DNA of 16,034 bases. Origin: Candidatus Omnitrophota bacterium. GTDB taxonomy: Bacteria; Omnitrophota; 4484-213. Positions 7,288 to 12,960 of this stretch are shown one piece after another. Made by a program: the position numbers and the translations under genes. Each line of letters starts with the position of its first letter. Position 1 is the stretch's first letter. The stretch lies in contig DAOWIN010000151.1 of assembly GCA_030640885.1 (NCBI GenBank), positions 1 through 16,034 of the forward strand, read 5' to 3'. Below the pieces are notes generated by a model. That model was not told the DNA's origin and did not search any database. It saw only the letters and a list, made by a program, of their open reading frames with translations.

Positions 7288-9075
7288 TTATCCTTTCTTT
7301 TGTAGCCTCTTTTTTTGTTTCTCCAAAATCTCAAATAAAATCTTGGGAGCGTCAGAAACTTTTGTTTTGTAAATTTCCTCAATCCTTTCAATCTTTGCTA
7401 AATTGGCATCAATTCTTAAACCAAATTGCTGTTGATAATCGCTTTCTGAATAAACTTTATTCAACACCTCTTTAAATAACCTTTTGAGTTCTTCATATCG
7501 CGGGAGAAACCCAATAGGGCTTTTGACCGCCTCTATTTTTTTGTTCACTCTCAATTCCATCCATTTAAGCCAAACCCTTTTGTCTTCTATTGCGTTTAAA
7601 TAATTCCCGCTGTTATCTCTCAAAAAATAATTTACTCCAAAAATGATTGGAGGATTATCTAAATCTTTGCCAAATTCCAAATAGTTTTTGATATACTCGG
7701 AAATGGGTATAGAAAGAAAATCCAAATTTGCCATCGGATTAAATTTTCTTATTCCTTCTTTGCCCAAGGTAGCCGAGGTAGTTTCTGATTCTAAAGAAGC
7801 ACCAATAGTGAGGACACCATGTCCCCAATCAAAGCTTTCAAACACCGGCGGGCAGGTGTCAGAATCTCGTCCTCCATAAATTATGCCTTTAATCTCTACC
7901 CCTTCAGGGTTTTCTAAATTGGGGTCGCAGTTTTTCAGGGCTTTTAATCTAATTGTGTAGCGGGCATTAGGATGCGGAAAAGGAGTGGAGTTTTTTTCTT
8001 CATCGGGTAGAGTTTTATCGCCGCCTAACCAATAGGGAATTTTATCTTTGACTAAAACATTAGAAAAAATAACCTCGCCGGTCGTGTTTAATGCTTCCCA
8101 AATTAAGGGGTCGTTTTGTCGTTGAACATCTTTGATTATCCCGAATATTCCTCTTTCTACATTTACAGCGAATACTCTGCCTTGTTTCTTTCGCAAATAA
8201 GCAATGTCATCGCCTAAAATATTTTCCCCTTGGACCATGCAAGTGGAAGTTTTGCCGCAGGCGCTGGGAAAGGCGCCGGTAAAATATGTTTTTTTGCCCT
8301 CGCCATTAAAAACGCCCATAACAAACATATGCTCAGCAAGCCACTTTTCTCCAGCCGCCTTTTTGATTGCTAGACGCAAAGCCAATTTTTTCAAACCCAC
8401 AGTATTGCCTGCATACTGGCTATTAGTTGTCCAAACGATATTTTCAGAGAGATCTATGTAAATTCTTCTTTTATCTATGTCTTTGCTGACATTATTCTGT
8501 AATTGTCCGGCAGAATGCACATAGCGTAAAAATTTTATTTCCGTTCCGTATTTTTTGAATGCTTCATAGGCAGAACGGTAGAGAATGTCTTCTGAATGAG
8601 CTACATAAGCAGAATCGGTAATCTGCACTGCATAGATAGAAAAATCAGAACCTACTGGTCCAAGGCAAAAAAACGAAACAAACATTTCTTTGCCTGCCAT
8701 AATGTTTTTTAATAAATCTCGGATTTCTTTTAGCCCTTTTTCTCTTTCTATAGAATTAATGTCCGCGCCCAAATTTTCTTCTTTAAGCAAAAGGAACTTT
8801 GTATTTTTTTTATCCCTTGCTTGGTCATAAGCTCCATCAAAATGAACACTGTGTCCTTCTATAGCGAGTTGTTTTTCTTCACCCGTTTCCTTTGCCTTGT
8901 TTCTTATATATTGAGCGTCTTGCGGCGAATCAGCACGCACAAAAACCGAAGCTGGATTACAAATTTCTGTATATTCACCTATAAAATTAAGCAGAGCAGG
9001 GTTGTTTAAGCACGCCAATTTTTGATAATTTTCTTGGCCGCATTTTGTTTTGAGTAGATTTAAGTATTGTTCCAT
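7288..9075 (-). CDS. pckG: Phosphoenolpyruvate carboxykinase (GTP)
   Basis: Interconverts oxaloacetate and phosphoenolpyruvate using GTP/GDP; a cytosolic gluconeogenic or anaplerotic enzyme. 595 residues, normal for the GTP class. Visible are YAGNTVGLKKLALR at 221-234, the P-loop with the GTP-class cysteine in GAFPSACGKT at 267-276 (C273, K275), the metal-site LGDD at 287-290, PHPNAR at 367-372, and the GGRDSD block at 401-406 followed by FDWGHGVLTIGASLESET. The GGRDSDT form with ETTSATLGKEG resembles, from memory, the archaeal-type GTP-PEPCKs (Thermococcus) more than the animal or actinobacterial form. The start has a clear AAGGAGG about five bases upstream and an extended -10 promoter about 50 bases upstream. 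It heads the minus-strand group pckG-purC-COG0857 gene and is divergent from thyX. Confidence 0.94.
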   Translation of the reverse strand: MEQYLNLLKTKCGQENYQKLACLNNPALLNFIGEYTEICNPASVFVRADSPQDAQYIRNKAKETGEEKQLAIEGHSVHFDGAYDQARDKKNTKFLLLKEENLGADINSIEREKGLKEIRDLLKNIMAGKEMFVSFFCLGPVGSDFSIYAVQITDSAYVAHSEDILYRSAYEAFKKYGTEIKFLRYVHSAGQLQNNVSKDIDKRRIYIDLSENIVWTTNSQYAGNTVGLKKLALRLAIKKAAGEKWLAEHMFVMGVFNGEGKKTYFTGAFPSACGKTSTCMVQGENILGDDIAYLRKKQGRVFAVNVERGIFGIIKDVQRQNDPLIWEALNTTGEVIFSNVLVKDKIPYWLGGDKTLPDEEKNSTPFPHPNARYTIRLKALKNCDPNLENPEGVEIKGIIYGGRDSDTCPPVFESFDWGHGVLTIGASLESETTSATLGKEGIRKFNPMANLDFLSIPISEYIKNYLEFGKDLDNPPIIFGVNYFLRDNSGNYLNAIEDKRVWLKWMELRVNKKIEAVKSPIGFLPRYEELKRLFKEVLNKVYSESDYQQQFGLRIDANLAKIERIEEIYKTKVSDAPKILFEILEKQKKRLQKKG

Positions 9076-9124
9076 ATATATCCTCCTTGTTTAGTTTCAT
9101 TTATTTGCTTTTTGCAAGAGGTAT

Positions 9125-9133
9125 ATTATAGCA
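9125..9133 (-). promoter_or_regulatory. Extended -10 promoter of pckG
   Basis: On the minus strand TGC-TATAAT gives a perfect -10 with an extended TGn. Transcription would start near 9118, leaving a leader of about 43 bases with AAGGAGG before the pckG ATG. No good -35 is seen at 17 bases (AAGATT). The promoter lies back-to-back with the thyX promoter, and the -35 positions of the two overlap at about 9148-9157. Confidence 0.65.
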
Positions 9134-9151
9134 CATTTCTTGAAAAAAATC

Positions 9152-9180
9152 TTGTTTTTTATTTCAAAATGTGCTATTAT
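9152..9180 (+). promoter_or_regulatory. thyX promoter (TTGTTT, 17-bp spacer, TGC-TATTAT)
   Basis: TTGTTT at 9152-9157, a 17-base spacer and TATTAT at 9175-9180 preceded by TGC make a good sigma-70-type promoter. The transcription start would fall about 7 bases after the -10, near 9187, only a few bases before the thyX ATG at 9190. No Shine-Dalgarno exists between them, so the transcript may be leaderless. Confidence 0.7.
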
Positions 9181-9189
9181 TTAACCGTT

Positions 9190-9810
9190 ATGAAAGTCAA
9201 GCTAATAAACTATACTCCCCATCCTCAAGAAACAGCCGCGATTGCCGGTAAGCTTTGCTATGCAAAGGGTTCTCTTGATGACTTGCAAAAGATAGACGAA
9301 AAGGAAGAAGCAAACTTTATTGAAAAAATTATTAAATTAAATCACTTGTCGGTTGTAGAACATGCAAGTTTCACCTTTGCTATTGAGGGAATTTCGCGGG
9401 TTACCTCGCATCAATTAGTTAGGCACAGAATTGCTTCTTTTTCACAACAAAGCCAACGCTATGTAAAGAAAAAGGATTTTGAGTATATAATTCCTCCGCG
9501 TATAAAGAAGAAAAAAGAACTAAAGGCAATTTTTGAAAAGGTAATCAAGGATATAAACACGGTTTATACTAAACTTTTAGATAGCGGCATTCCGGCCGAA
9601 GATGCCCGTTTTTTGTTACCCAATGCCTGCGAGACAAAGATAATCACAACAATGAACGCTCGCGAACTCCTGCATTTTTTTAAGTTAAGATGCGCCAAAA
9701 CCAGCCAATGGGAAATTCGGGAGCTCGCTAATCTGATGCTAAAAGAGGTGCGAAAGGTCGCCCCGGTTATTTTTAAGGATGCTAAAAAAAGAGATAAGGG
9801 TAAAAAATGA
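9190..9810 (+). CDS. thyX: Flavin-dependent thymidylate synthase
   Basis: Makes dTMP from dUMP using methylene-tetrahydrofolate, FAD and NADPH; acts as a cytosolic homotetramer. 206 residues. The diagnostic ThyX motif RHR-x2-S-x4-S-x-R is at 78-90 (RHRIASFSQQSQR). Supporting blocks are NHLSVVEHASFTFAIEGISR at 51-70 and ARFLLPNACETK with MNARELLHFFKLRC in the C-terminal half. The lysine-rich C-terminus (DAKKRDKGKK) is loose. I chose the ATG at 9190 because MKVKLINYTP matches the family N-terminus. An upstream in-frame extension from 9067 would be read from promoter DNA and, over most of its length, from upstream of the predicted transcript start. The stop overlaps the next gene's ATG by 4 bases (ATGA), indicating coupling. 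Confidence 0.96.
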   Translation: MKVKLINYTPHPQETAAIAGKLCYAKGSLDDLQKIDEKEEANFIEKIIKLNHLSVVEHASFTFAIEGISRVTSHQLVRHRIASFSQQSQRYVKKKDFEYIIPPRIKKKKELKAIFEKVIKDINTVYTKLLDSGIPAEDARFLLPNACETKIITTMNARELLHFFKLRCAKTSQWEIRELANLMLKEVRKVAPVIFKDAKKRDKGKK

Positions 9811-10511
9811 GTTCAAAAAAGAAATTTTTTATCGGGATTTTGGTTGCCGGGATTGTTTTAAACATTAGGGTGTGGGTTTACGGTAGTCAAAATATTCAAG
9901 ATTCAAAAGGTATTTGTGGCCCAAAAGCAGCAGGATTAAATTACAGTGGGTTATATTGTGACAAATCATGCAAAACAGATAATGATTGTAAATTTACCTG
10001 TGGCTGCGGTGCTATCAATAAAAATGAAATATGCCGCGATGAAGGAGTTATTTATGATTGCGTTGATTGTGAGGCAATATGCGAAGAAGGTAAATGCATT
10101 GAGGGAAAGGAATTATTGGGGGAAGAAGTAGTCATCACCACAGACAAGACAGAGTATGAGCAGGGGGAGATGGTAGAAATAACTGTAAAAAACAATTTAG
10201 ATAAAACTATATGTTTTGAGTCCTGCAATACTTATTTTTTCCAAAAGAAAAATTGGTTTTGGTTTTGGAAAGAATATTTAAGAAAAAGATGTGAAGTAAA
10301 TTTTATCGCAGAATGCATTGACTCTTTTGAAATTAAAGAATTTGAAATTGGGCTTTTTGAAGTTGATTTTGAAAAGGGAATTTATAGGATAGCAATTCCT
10401 ATCTACACTGGTTGCCAAAATGAAAAATTTCCTTGCAAAGAAAGTGAAACAATCTACTCCAACGAATTCACGATTAAACAAAAGCAAAAAGAAACTGTAG
10501 AAAAAGAATAA
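9807..10511 (+). CDS. Exported or anchored cysteine-rich protein with a C-terminal Ig-like domain
   Basis: I do not recognise a named family. 234 residues. Residues 1-26 (MSSKKK, then a hydrophobic run to VYG) form a signal peptide or membrane anchor with no lipobox cysteine. Residues 37-97 hold 11 cysteines (37, 51, 55, 61, 65, 67, 76, 85, 88, 92, 97); the CDKSCKTDNDCKFTCGCG stretch looks like a small disulfide-knotted domain, faintly like WAP/knottin spacing. Residues about 106-224 (VVITTDKTEYEQGEMVEITV onward) look like a beta-sandwich of the Ig-like type found in exported proteins, with six more cysteines (136, 140, 162, 170, 203, 210). An odd cysteine total (17) leaves at least one unpaired. 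It overlaps thyX by 4 bases, but a functional link is not implied. Its 3' end is partly duplicated beyond the toxin gene. Confidence 0.75.
   Translation: MSSKKKFFIGILVAGIVLNIRVWVYGSQNIQDSKGICGPKAAGLNYSGLYCDKSCKTDNDCKFTCGCGAINKNEICRDEGVIYDCVDCEAICEEGKCIEGKELLGEEVVITTDKTEYEQGEMVEITVKNNLDKTICFESCNTYFFQKKNWFWFWKEYLRKRCEVNFIAECIDSFEIKEFEIGLFEVDFEKGIYRIAIPIYTGCQNEKFPCKESETIYSNEFTIKQKQKETVEKE
10463..10510. repeat. Copy 1 of a diverged direct repeat flanking the toxin-antitoxin pair
   Basis: The last codons of the cysteine-rich gene, starting CGAATTCA, recur at 11084-11131 beyond the toxin gene. Over about 48 bases the copies share CGAATTCA, ATTAA, CAAAAGCAA, then GAA, TG and AG positions. They differ by one deleted base and mostly by A/G and C/T changes. 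Estimated by eye at about 75 percent identity. Confidence 0.6.
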
Positions 10512-10529
10512 AAGGAGGCGAAATAGATA

Positions 10530-10820
10530 ATGGAAAAGACAGCTCTTCCAGAGGTAATGTCAGCAAGCAAAGCGAAAGATAATTTTTTTCTACTTCTTGA
10601 TAAAGTATATGATGCTAATTGTCATTATACTTTGACCAAAGGTGGCGTGCCGGTAGCTAAGGTGATTAGCATTGAGGAATGGCAGTCTTTAATGACAACT
10701 TTGGATATTTTAGCTAATAAAAAACATCAGGGCGAACTTGATAAACGGATTAAAGAAGTTGACGAGGGAAAATATTCTTCTTATAAGGAAATTTTTGGGC
10801 ATGAGCAACCAAATTTATGA
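10530..10820 (+). CDS. Type II antitoxin, Phd/YefM family
   Basis: 96 residues. The N-terminal half has the Phd/YefM DNA-binding fold: MSASKAKDNFFLLLDKV at 10-26, then YTLTKGGVPVAKVISIEEW at 33-51 and SLMTTLDILA at 53-62. The charged C-terminal third (63-96) would be the toxin-binding tail that is disordered when free. It would neutralise the toxin encoded next and, as is usual for the family, repress its own operon. A strong AAAGGAGG (10511-10518) precedes the ATG at a slightly long spacing of 11 bases. The 3' end overlaps the toxin start by 20 bases, the classic antitoxin-first arrangement. Confidence 0.93.
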   Translation: MEKTALPEVMSASKAKDNFFLLLDKVYDANCHYTLTKGGVPVAKVISIEEWQSLMTTLDILANKKHQGELDKRIKEVDEGKYSSYKEIFGHEQPNL

Positions 10821-11070
10821 ATTGGCTTTTCACCCTGGAGTAAAGAAAGATTTGCGTAAAATTCCTAAAGCAATTGTTCATAAAATAGAACAGGCAATTT
10901 TAGAATTATCCGCAAATCCTTTTTTGGGATACAAATTAGAAGGGAAGTATAGAAGATTTATGGCTTACGATTTTAGTTATCGTTATCGGATTATATACAG
11001 TATTAACAAGATAAAAGAGCTTTTGACAATATACGAAATTTGGCATAGAAGCAAGGATTATAGATTGTAA
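10801..11070 (+). CDS. Type II toxin, RelE/ParE superfamily
   Basis: 89 residues from the ATG at 10801. The start is chosen because the RelE-like beta strand (YELAFHPGVKKDLRKIP) follows directly; a longer frame from 10738 would sit deep in the antitoxin. The C-terminal half has the RelE/YoeB-type core: YRYRIIYSI at 60-68 (R61, R63) and LLTIYEIWHRSKDY at 74-87 (H82, R83, Y87). In RelE-like mRNA interferases, equivalent arginines and the terminal tyrosine take part in ribosome-dependent mRNA cleavage. ParE relatives instead target gyrase, and the basic IWHR-x3-Y end favours an RNase. Pairing with a Phd/YefM antitoxin also fits. It has no own Shine-Dalgarno and is translated from within the antitoxin gene. 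Confidence 0.92.
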   Translation: MSNQIYELAFHPGVKKDLRKIPKAIVHKIEQAILELSANPFLGYKLEGKYRRFMAYDFSYRYRIIYSINKIKELLTIYEIWHRSKDYRL

Positions 11071-11083
11071 AATGATTTTTCCC

Positions 11084-11131
11084 CGAATTCATAATTAACA
11101 AAAGCAAGAGGAAGTTGCAGTAGATTAAATA
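11084..11131. repeat. Copy 2 of the diverged direct repeat flanking the toxin-antitoxin pair
   Basis: Non-coding partner of 10463-10510, located 13 bases after the toxin stop and directly before the tonB-like gene. It could still read EFIINKSKRKLQ and then stop in one frame, so it looks like a decayed 3' end of the cysteine-rich gene or of a paralogue. Confidence 0.6.
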
Positions 11132-11133
11132 TT

Positions 11134-11814
11134 GTGTTTGCAAAATTTCTCAAGAAAAGATTTACCGTAAGTTTATTATTCTCTTTAACTATCCATATAG
11201 GTCTTTTTTTGTGCTTTTCTTTTTCTTCTCAAAAGAACGTCTTTTCTTCACCCAAAATTACATATTACCAACAAAAAATTGTTCCTAAAACAATAACCAA
11301 GATTGAGCAAAAAAGGCAGGAAAAAGAGAACAGTATAAAAAAAGCGAGTTTTAAAAGGGAGAAAAATTTTAGGGCTGAGAAGAAAAATATTAATCTTGAC
11401 AAAATAGAGATTAAGAAAAAGGGGATAGAAACCAAAAAATCGTTCAAGCATGCAGAACAGAAGCCGCGAGCAAAAAAGAGAAAGTTAATAAATAGAAAAC
11501 AGAAGGAAGGCAGAATAAAGGGAAAAGTTTTAACAGACTATTATCGATTTATTAGTGAACAGATTAAAGAAAAAGCCGTTTACCCCGAGAAGGCGCAAAC
11601 AAATTGGAGCGAGGGATTAGTTTATATTTCTTTCACCATTTTTAATAATGGTTATTTAAAAGAAACGGTGGTTAGGATATCTTCTGGAGATAATTATCTG
11701 GATAAAGCGGCATTGAGAAGTGTCCAGGAAGCGGCGCCCTTTCCAGCTTTTCCGCCGCAGATAAAGAAAAAACAGCTATCTTTGAATATTCCCGTTTCTT
11801 TTGAGATAGAGTAA
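11134..11814 (+). CDS. TonB-like energy transducer
   Basis: 226 residues, inner-membrane anchored with a periplasmic C-terminus. A single membrane helix lies at about 11-31 and contains the TonB-type S-x3-H pair (S17, H21 in SLTIH), the residues that in TonB couple to ExbB/ExbD. The spacer (about 32-128) is strongly basic and lysine-rich rather than proline-rich. The C-terminal domain (about 129-226) is typical TonB_C: KAVYPEKAQ, GLVYISFTIFNNGYL, RISSGDNYLDKAAL and AAPFPAFPP. It would transmit proton-motive force to outer-membrane receptors. No exbB, exbD or receptor gene is in the window, so partners lie elsewhere. The start is uncertain: GTG at 11134 fits the short cytoplasmic N-terminus, but the nearest purine-rich stretch (AGAGGAAG) is about 20 bases away. 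Confidence 0.85.
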   Translation: MFAKFLKKRFTVSLLFSLTIHIGLFLCFSFSSQKNVFSSPKITYYQQKIVPKTITKIEQKRQEKENSIKKASFKREKNFRAEKKNINLDKIEIKKKGIETKKSFKHAEQKPRAKKRKLINRKQKEGRIKGKVLTDYYRFISEQIKEKAVYPEKAQTNWSEGLVYISFTIFNNGYLKETVVRISSGDNYLDKAALRSVQEAAPFPAFPPQIKKKQLSLNIPVSFEIE

Positions 11815-11828
11815 ATTAAAAATCGAAA

Positions 11829-11887
11829 TTTATTGAAACTTACTCGCTTCGCTCACGAAATTGATAGAAATTGATAGAAATTGAAAA
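11829..11887. repeat. Intergenic repeat with 10-bp word GAAATTGATA
   Basis: GAAATTGATA occurs twice in tandem, followed by GAAATTGAAA, just after CTCGCTTCGCTCAC. The same words appear before clpC (14194-14335). The last unit runs into the first codons of the UPF0280 gene, leaving no room for a normal Shine-Dalgarno. Confidence 0.85.
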
Positions 11888-11889
11888 GG

Positions 11890-12555
11890 ATGAATTTCAA
11901 TATAAGAGAAAAAGAGACTGTTCTTAATATATGGGCAAGTTGCGATTTAAAGACAAAAGCAAACGCATTACTAAAGAAATATCGCGGGCAAATAGAAAGA
12001 TACATTCGTAAATATCCCCAGTGGCAGGAAAGTTTTATGCCTGTAGAGCCGAAAAAGAATGCTCCTTCTATTGTTAAAGAAATGTCCGCGGCGGCGAAAT
12101 TATGCGGCGTAGGTCCAATGGCGGCAGTAGCAGGGGCAATGGCTGAATTTATCGGAAAAAATTTATCAAGATTTTCGGCAGAAATTATTGTGGAAAACGG
12201 TGGGGATATTTTTCTTCAAAGCAGTAAAGAAAGGTTAATTCCAGTTTTTGCCGGTAGGTCTAAATTGAGTGAAAAAGTTAATTTAAAACTTTTGTCTTCT
12301 CTTGAACCTTATGGCATTGCTACATCCAGTGGGACAGTAGGGCATTCTTACAGTAAAGGGCGGACAGATGCTTCAGTGGTTGTTTCTAATTCAGCAATAT
12401 TGTCGGATGCGGCGGCTACTGCTGTAGCCAATATGGTCAACAGAAAAGAGGATATTAAGAAAGGTTTGAATTTTGCAAGAAAGATTTTAGGCGTAAAAGG
12501 AGCGGTGATAATATTAAAAAATAAAATAGGAATTTGGAATTGTGAGATAGCATAA
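11890..12555 (+). CDS. UPF0280 family protein (ApbE-superfamily-like)
   Basis: 221 residues from the ATG at 11890; a TTG at 11881 would add three. The family blocks are clear: GVGPMAAVAGAMAEFIG at 73-89, ENGGDIFLQ at 102-110, SSGTVGHSYSKGRTDASVVV at 146-165, and SDAAATAVANMV at 172-183. UPF0280 proteins are annotated mainly in methanogens and scattered bacteria. The GGDI and DAAATAVAN blocks parallel the flavin-handling region of ApbE (FMN transferase), which suggests a flavin- or nucleotide-related role, but function is not established. No signal peptide or lipobox is seen, unlike many ApbE proteins. The gene lies between the tonB-like gene and rpsU, with repeat elements touching both its ends. 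AAAAGG abuts the ATG too closely to serve as an ideal Shine-Dalgarno. Confidence 0.88.
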   Translation: MNFNIREKETVLNIWASCDLKTKANALLKKYRGQIERYIRKYPQWQESFMPVEPKKNAPSIVKEMSAAAKLCGVGPMAAVAGAMAEFIGKNLSRFSAEIIVENGGDIFLQSSKERLIPVFAGRSKLSEKVNLKLLSSLEPYGIATSSGTVGHSYSKGRTDASVVVSNSAILSDAAATAVANMVNRKEDIKKGLNFARKILGVKGAVIILKNKIGIWNCEIA

Positions 12556-12668
12556 GCTACAAGCTTCAAGCTTCAAGCTTCAAGCTGCAGGTAAGAAGAG
12601 GAAAAGAAATCTTATGGTCTAGGTTTTTTGCTTGTAACTTGTGGCTTGTAACTTGTAGCCTGCGGCTT
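12556..12668. repeat. Heptad-word inverted repeat (long imperfect hairpin) between the UPF0280 gene and rpsU
   Basis: The left arm (about 12556-12592) is built of 7-base words (TACAAGC, three TTCAAGC, TGCAGGT). The right arm (12630-12668), read on the other strand, is also in 7-base register (CGCAGGC, TACAAGT, TACAAGC, CACAAGT, TACAAGC). The arms can pair over about 38 bases with mismatches around a 37-base purine-rich loop. The left arm starts at the UPF0280 stop codon; the right arm ends just before the rpsU Shine-Dalgarno. Confidence 0.88.
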
Positions 12669-12689
12669 AAAAAAAAGGAGTTGAGAAAA

Positions 12690-12872
12690 TTGATAGAAGT
12701 AAAAATAAGAGCGAATGAAACCTTTGAAAGAGCATTGCGGCGGTTTAAAAGAATAGTAGAAAAGGAAGGTGTTTTAAGACAATTGCGCAGCCACAAAGAG
12801 TATGTAAAACCAAGCGAGAAACGACGGAAAAAAGGAAAGGGAAGAATCGTCGGGGGCGCAAACAGATACTAA
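12690..12872 (+). CDS. rpsU: 30S ribosomal protein S21
   Basis: 60 residues: MIEVKIRANETFERALRRFK, then RIVEKEGVLRQLR and a basic tail KRRKKGKGRIVGGANRY. The E-x-F-x-x-ALRRFKR-x-x-EKEGVL core is diagnostic of bS21, which sits on the 30S platform near the mRNA exit site and the anti-Shine-Dalgarno helix. The start is a TTG at 12690, nine bases after AAGGAG (12675-12680); no ATG or GTG occurs at the expected place. A longer frame from an upstream ATG at 12639 would be read from the repeat arm and is rejected. Length is shorter than the 71 residues of E. coli, within the family range. Inverted word repeats flank the gene on both sides. Confidence 0.95.
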   Translation: MIEVKIRANETFERALRRFKRIVEKEGVLRQLRSHKEYVKPSEKRRKKGKGRIVGGANRY

Positions 12873-12954
12873 CCCAAGGTTACCAAGTCACAAGGACACA
12901 AGGTCACAAGAAAAATTACTTGTGACATTGTGACCTTCTAACCTTGTGACTTTG
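12873..12954. repeat. Octad-word inverted repeat (hairpin) between rpsU and the pilC-like gene
   Basis: After the rpsU stop, the left arm (12873-12910) carries 8-base words close to AAGGTCAC. The right arm (12919-12954) carries the complements CTTGTGAC, ATTGTGAC, CTTCTAAC and CTTGTGAC. The arms fold around a short A/T loop (12911-12918) with a perfect 6-8 bp stem next to the loop. The right arm ends six bases before the next gene's ATG. Confidence 0.88.
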
Positions 12955-12960
12955 CATTCT

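Noticed and set aside
7062..7391. 109-codon minus-strand frame across the pckG-purC junction
   Set aside because: It overlaps both real genes in another frame and contains the hairpin sequence; not protein-like.
9067..9189. N-terminal extension of ThyX
   Set aside because: The extra 41 residues are not ThyX-like, and the segment contains both divergent promoters.
9960..10020. Zinc-finger or ferredoxin-like domain from the CxC and CxxxC pattern
   Set aside because: The protein has a signal sequence and the spacing does not match CxxCxxC clusters; a disulfide-rich domain is more likely.
10511..11083. Insertion sequence carrying the toxin-antitoxin pair
   Set aside because: There is no transposase and no terminal inverted repeats; the flanks are diverged direct copies of a gene tail instead.
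12639..12689. N-terminal extension of S21 (MWLVTCSLRLK)
   Set aside because: It is translated from the inverted-repeat arm and the Shine-Dalgarno; the TTG at 12690 fits S21 and the ribosome site.
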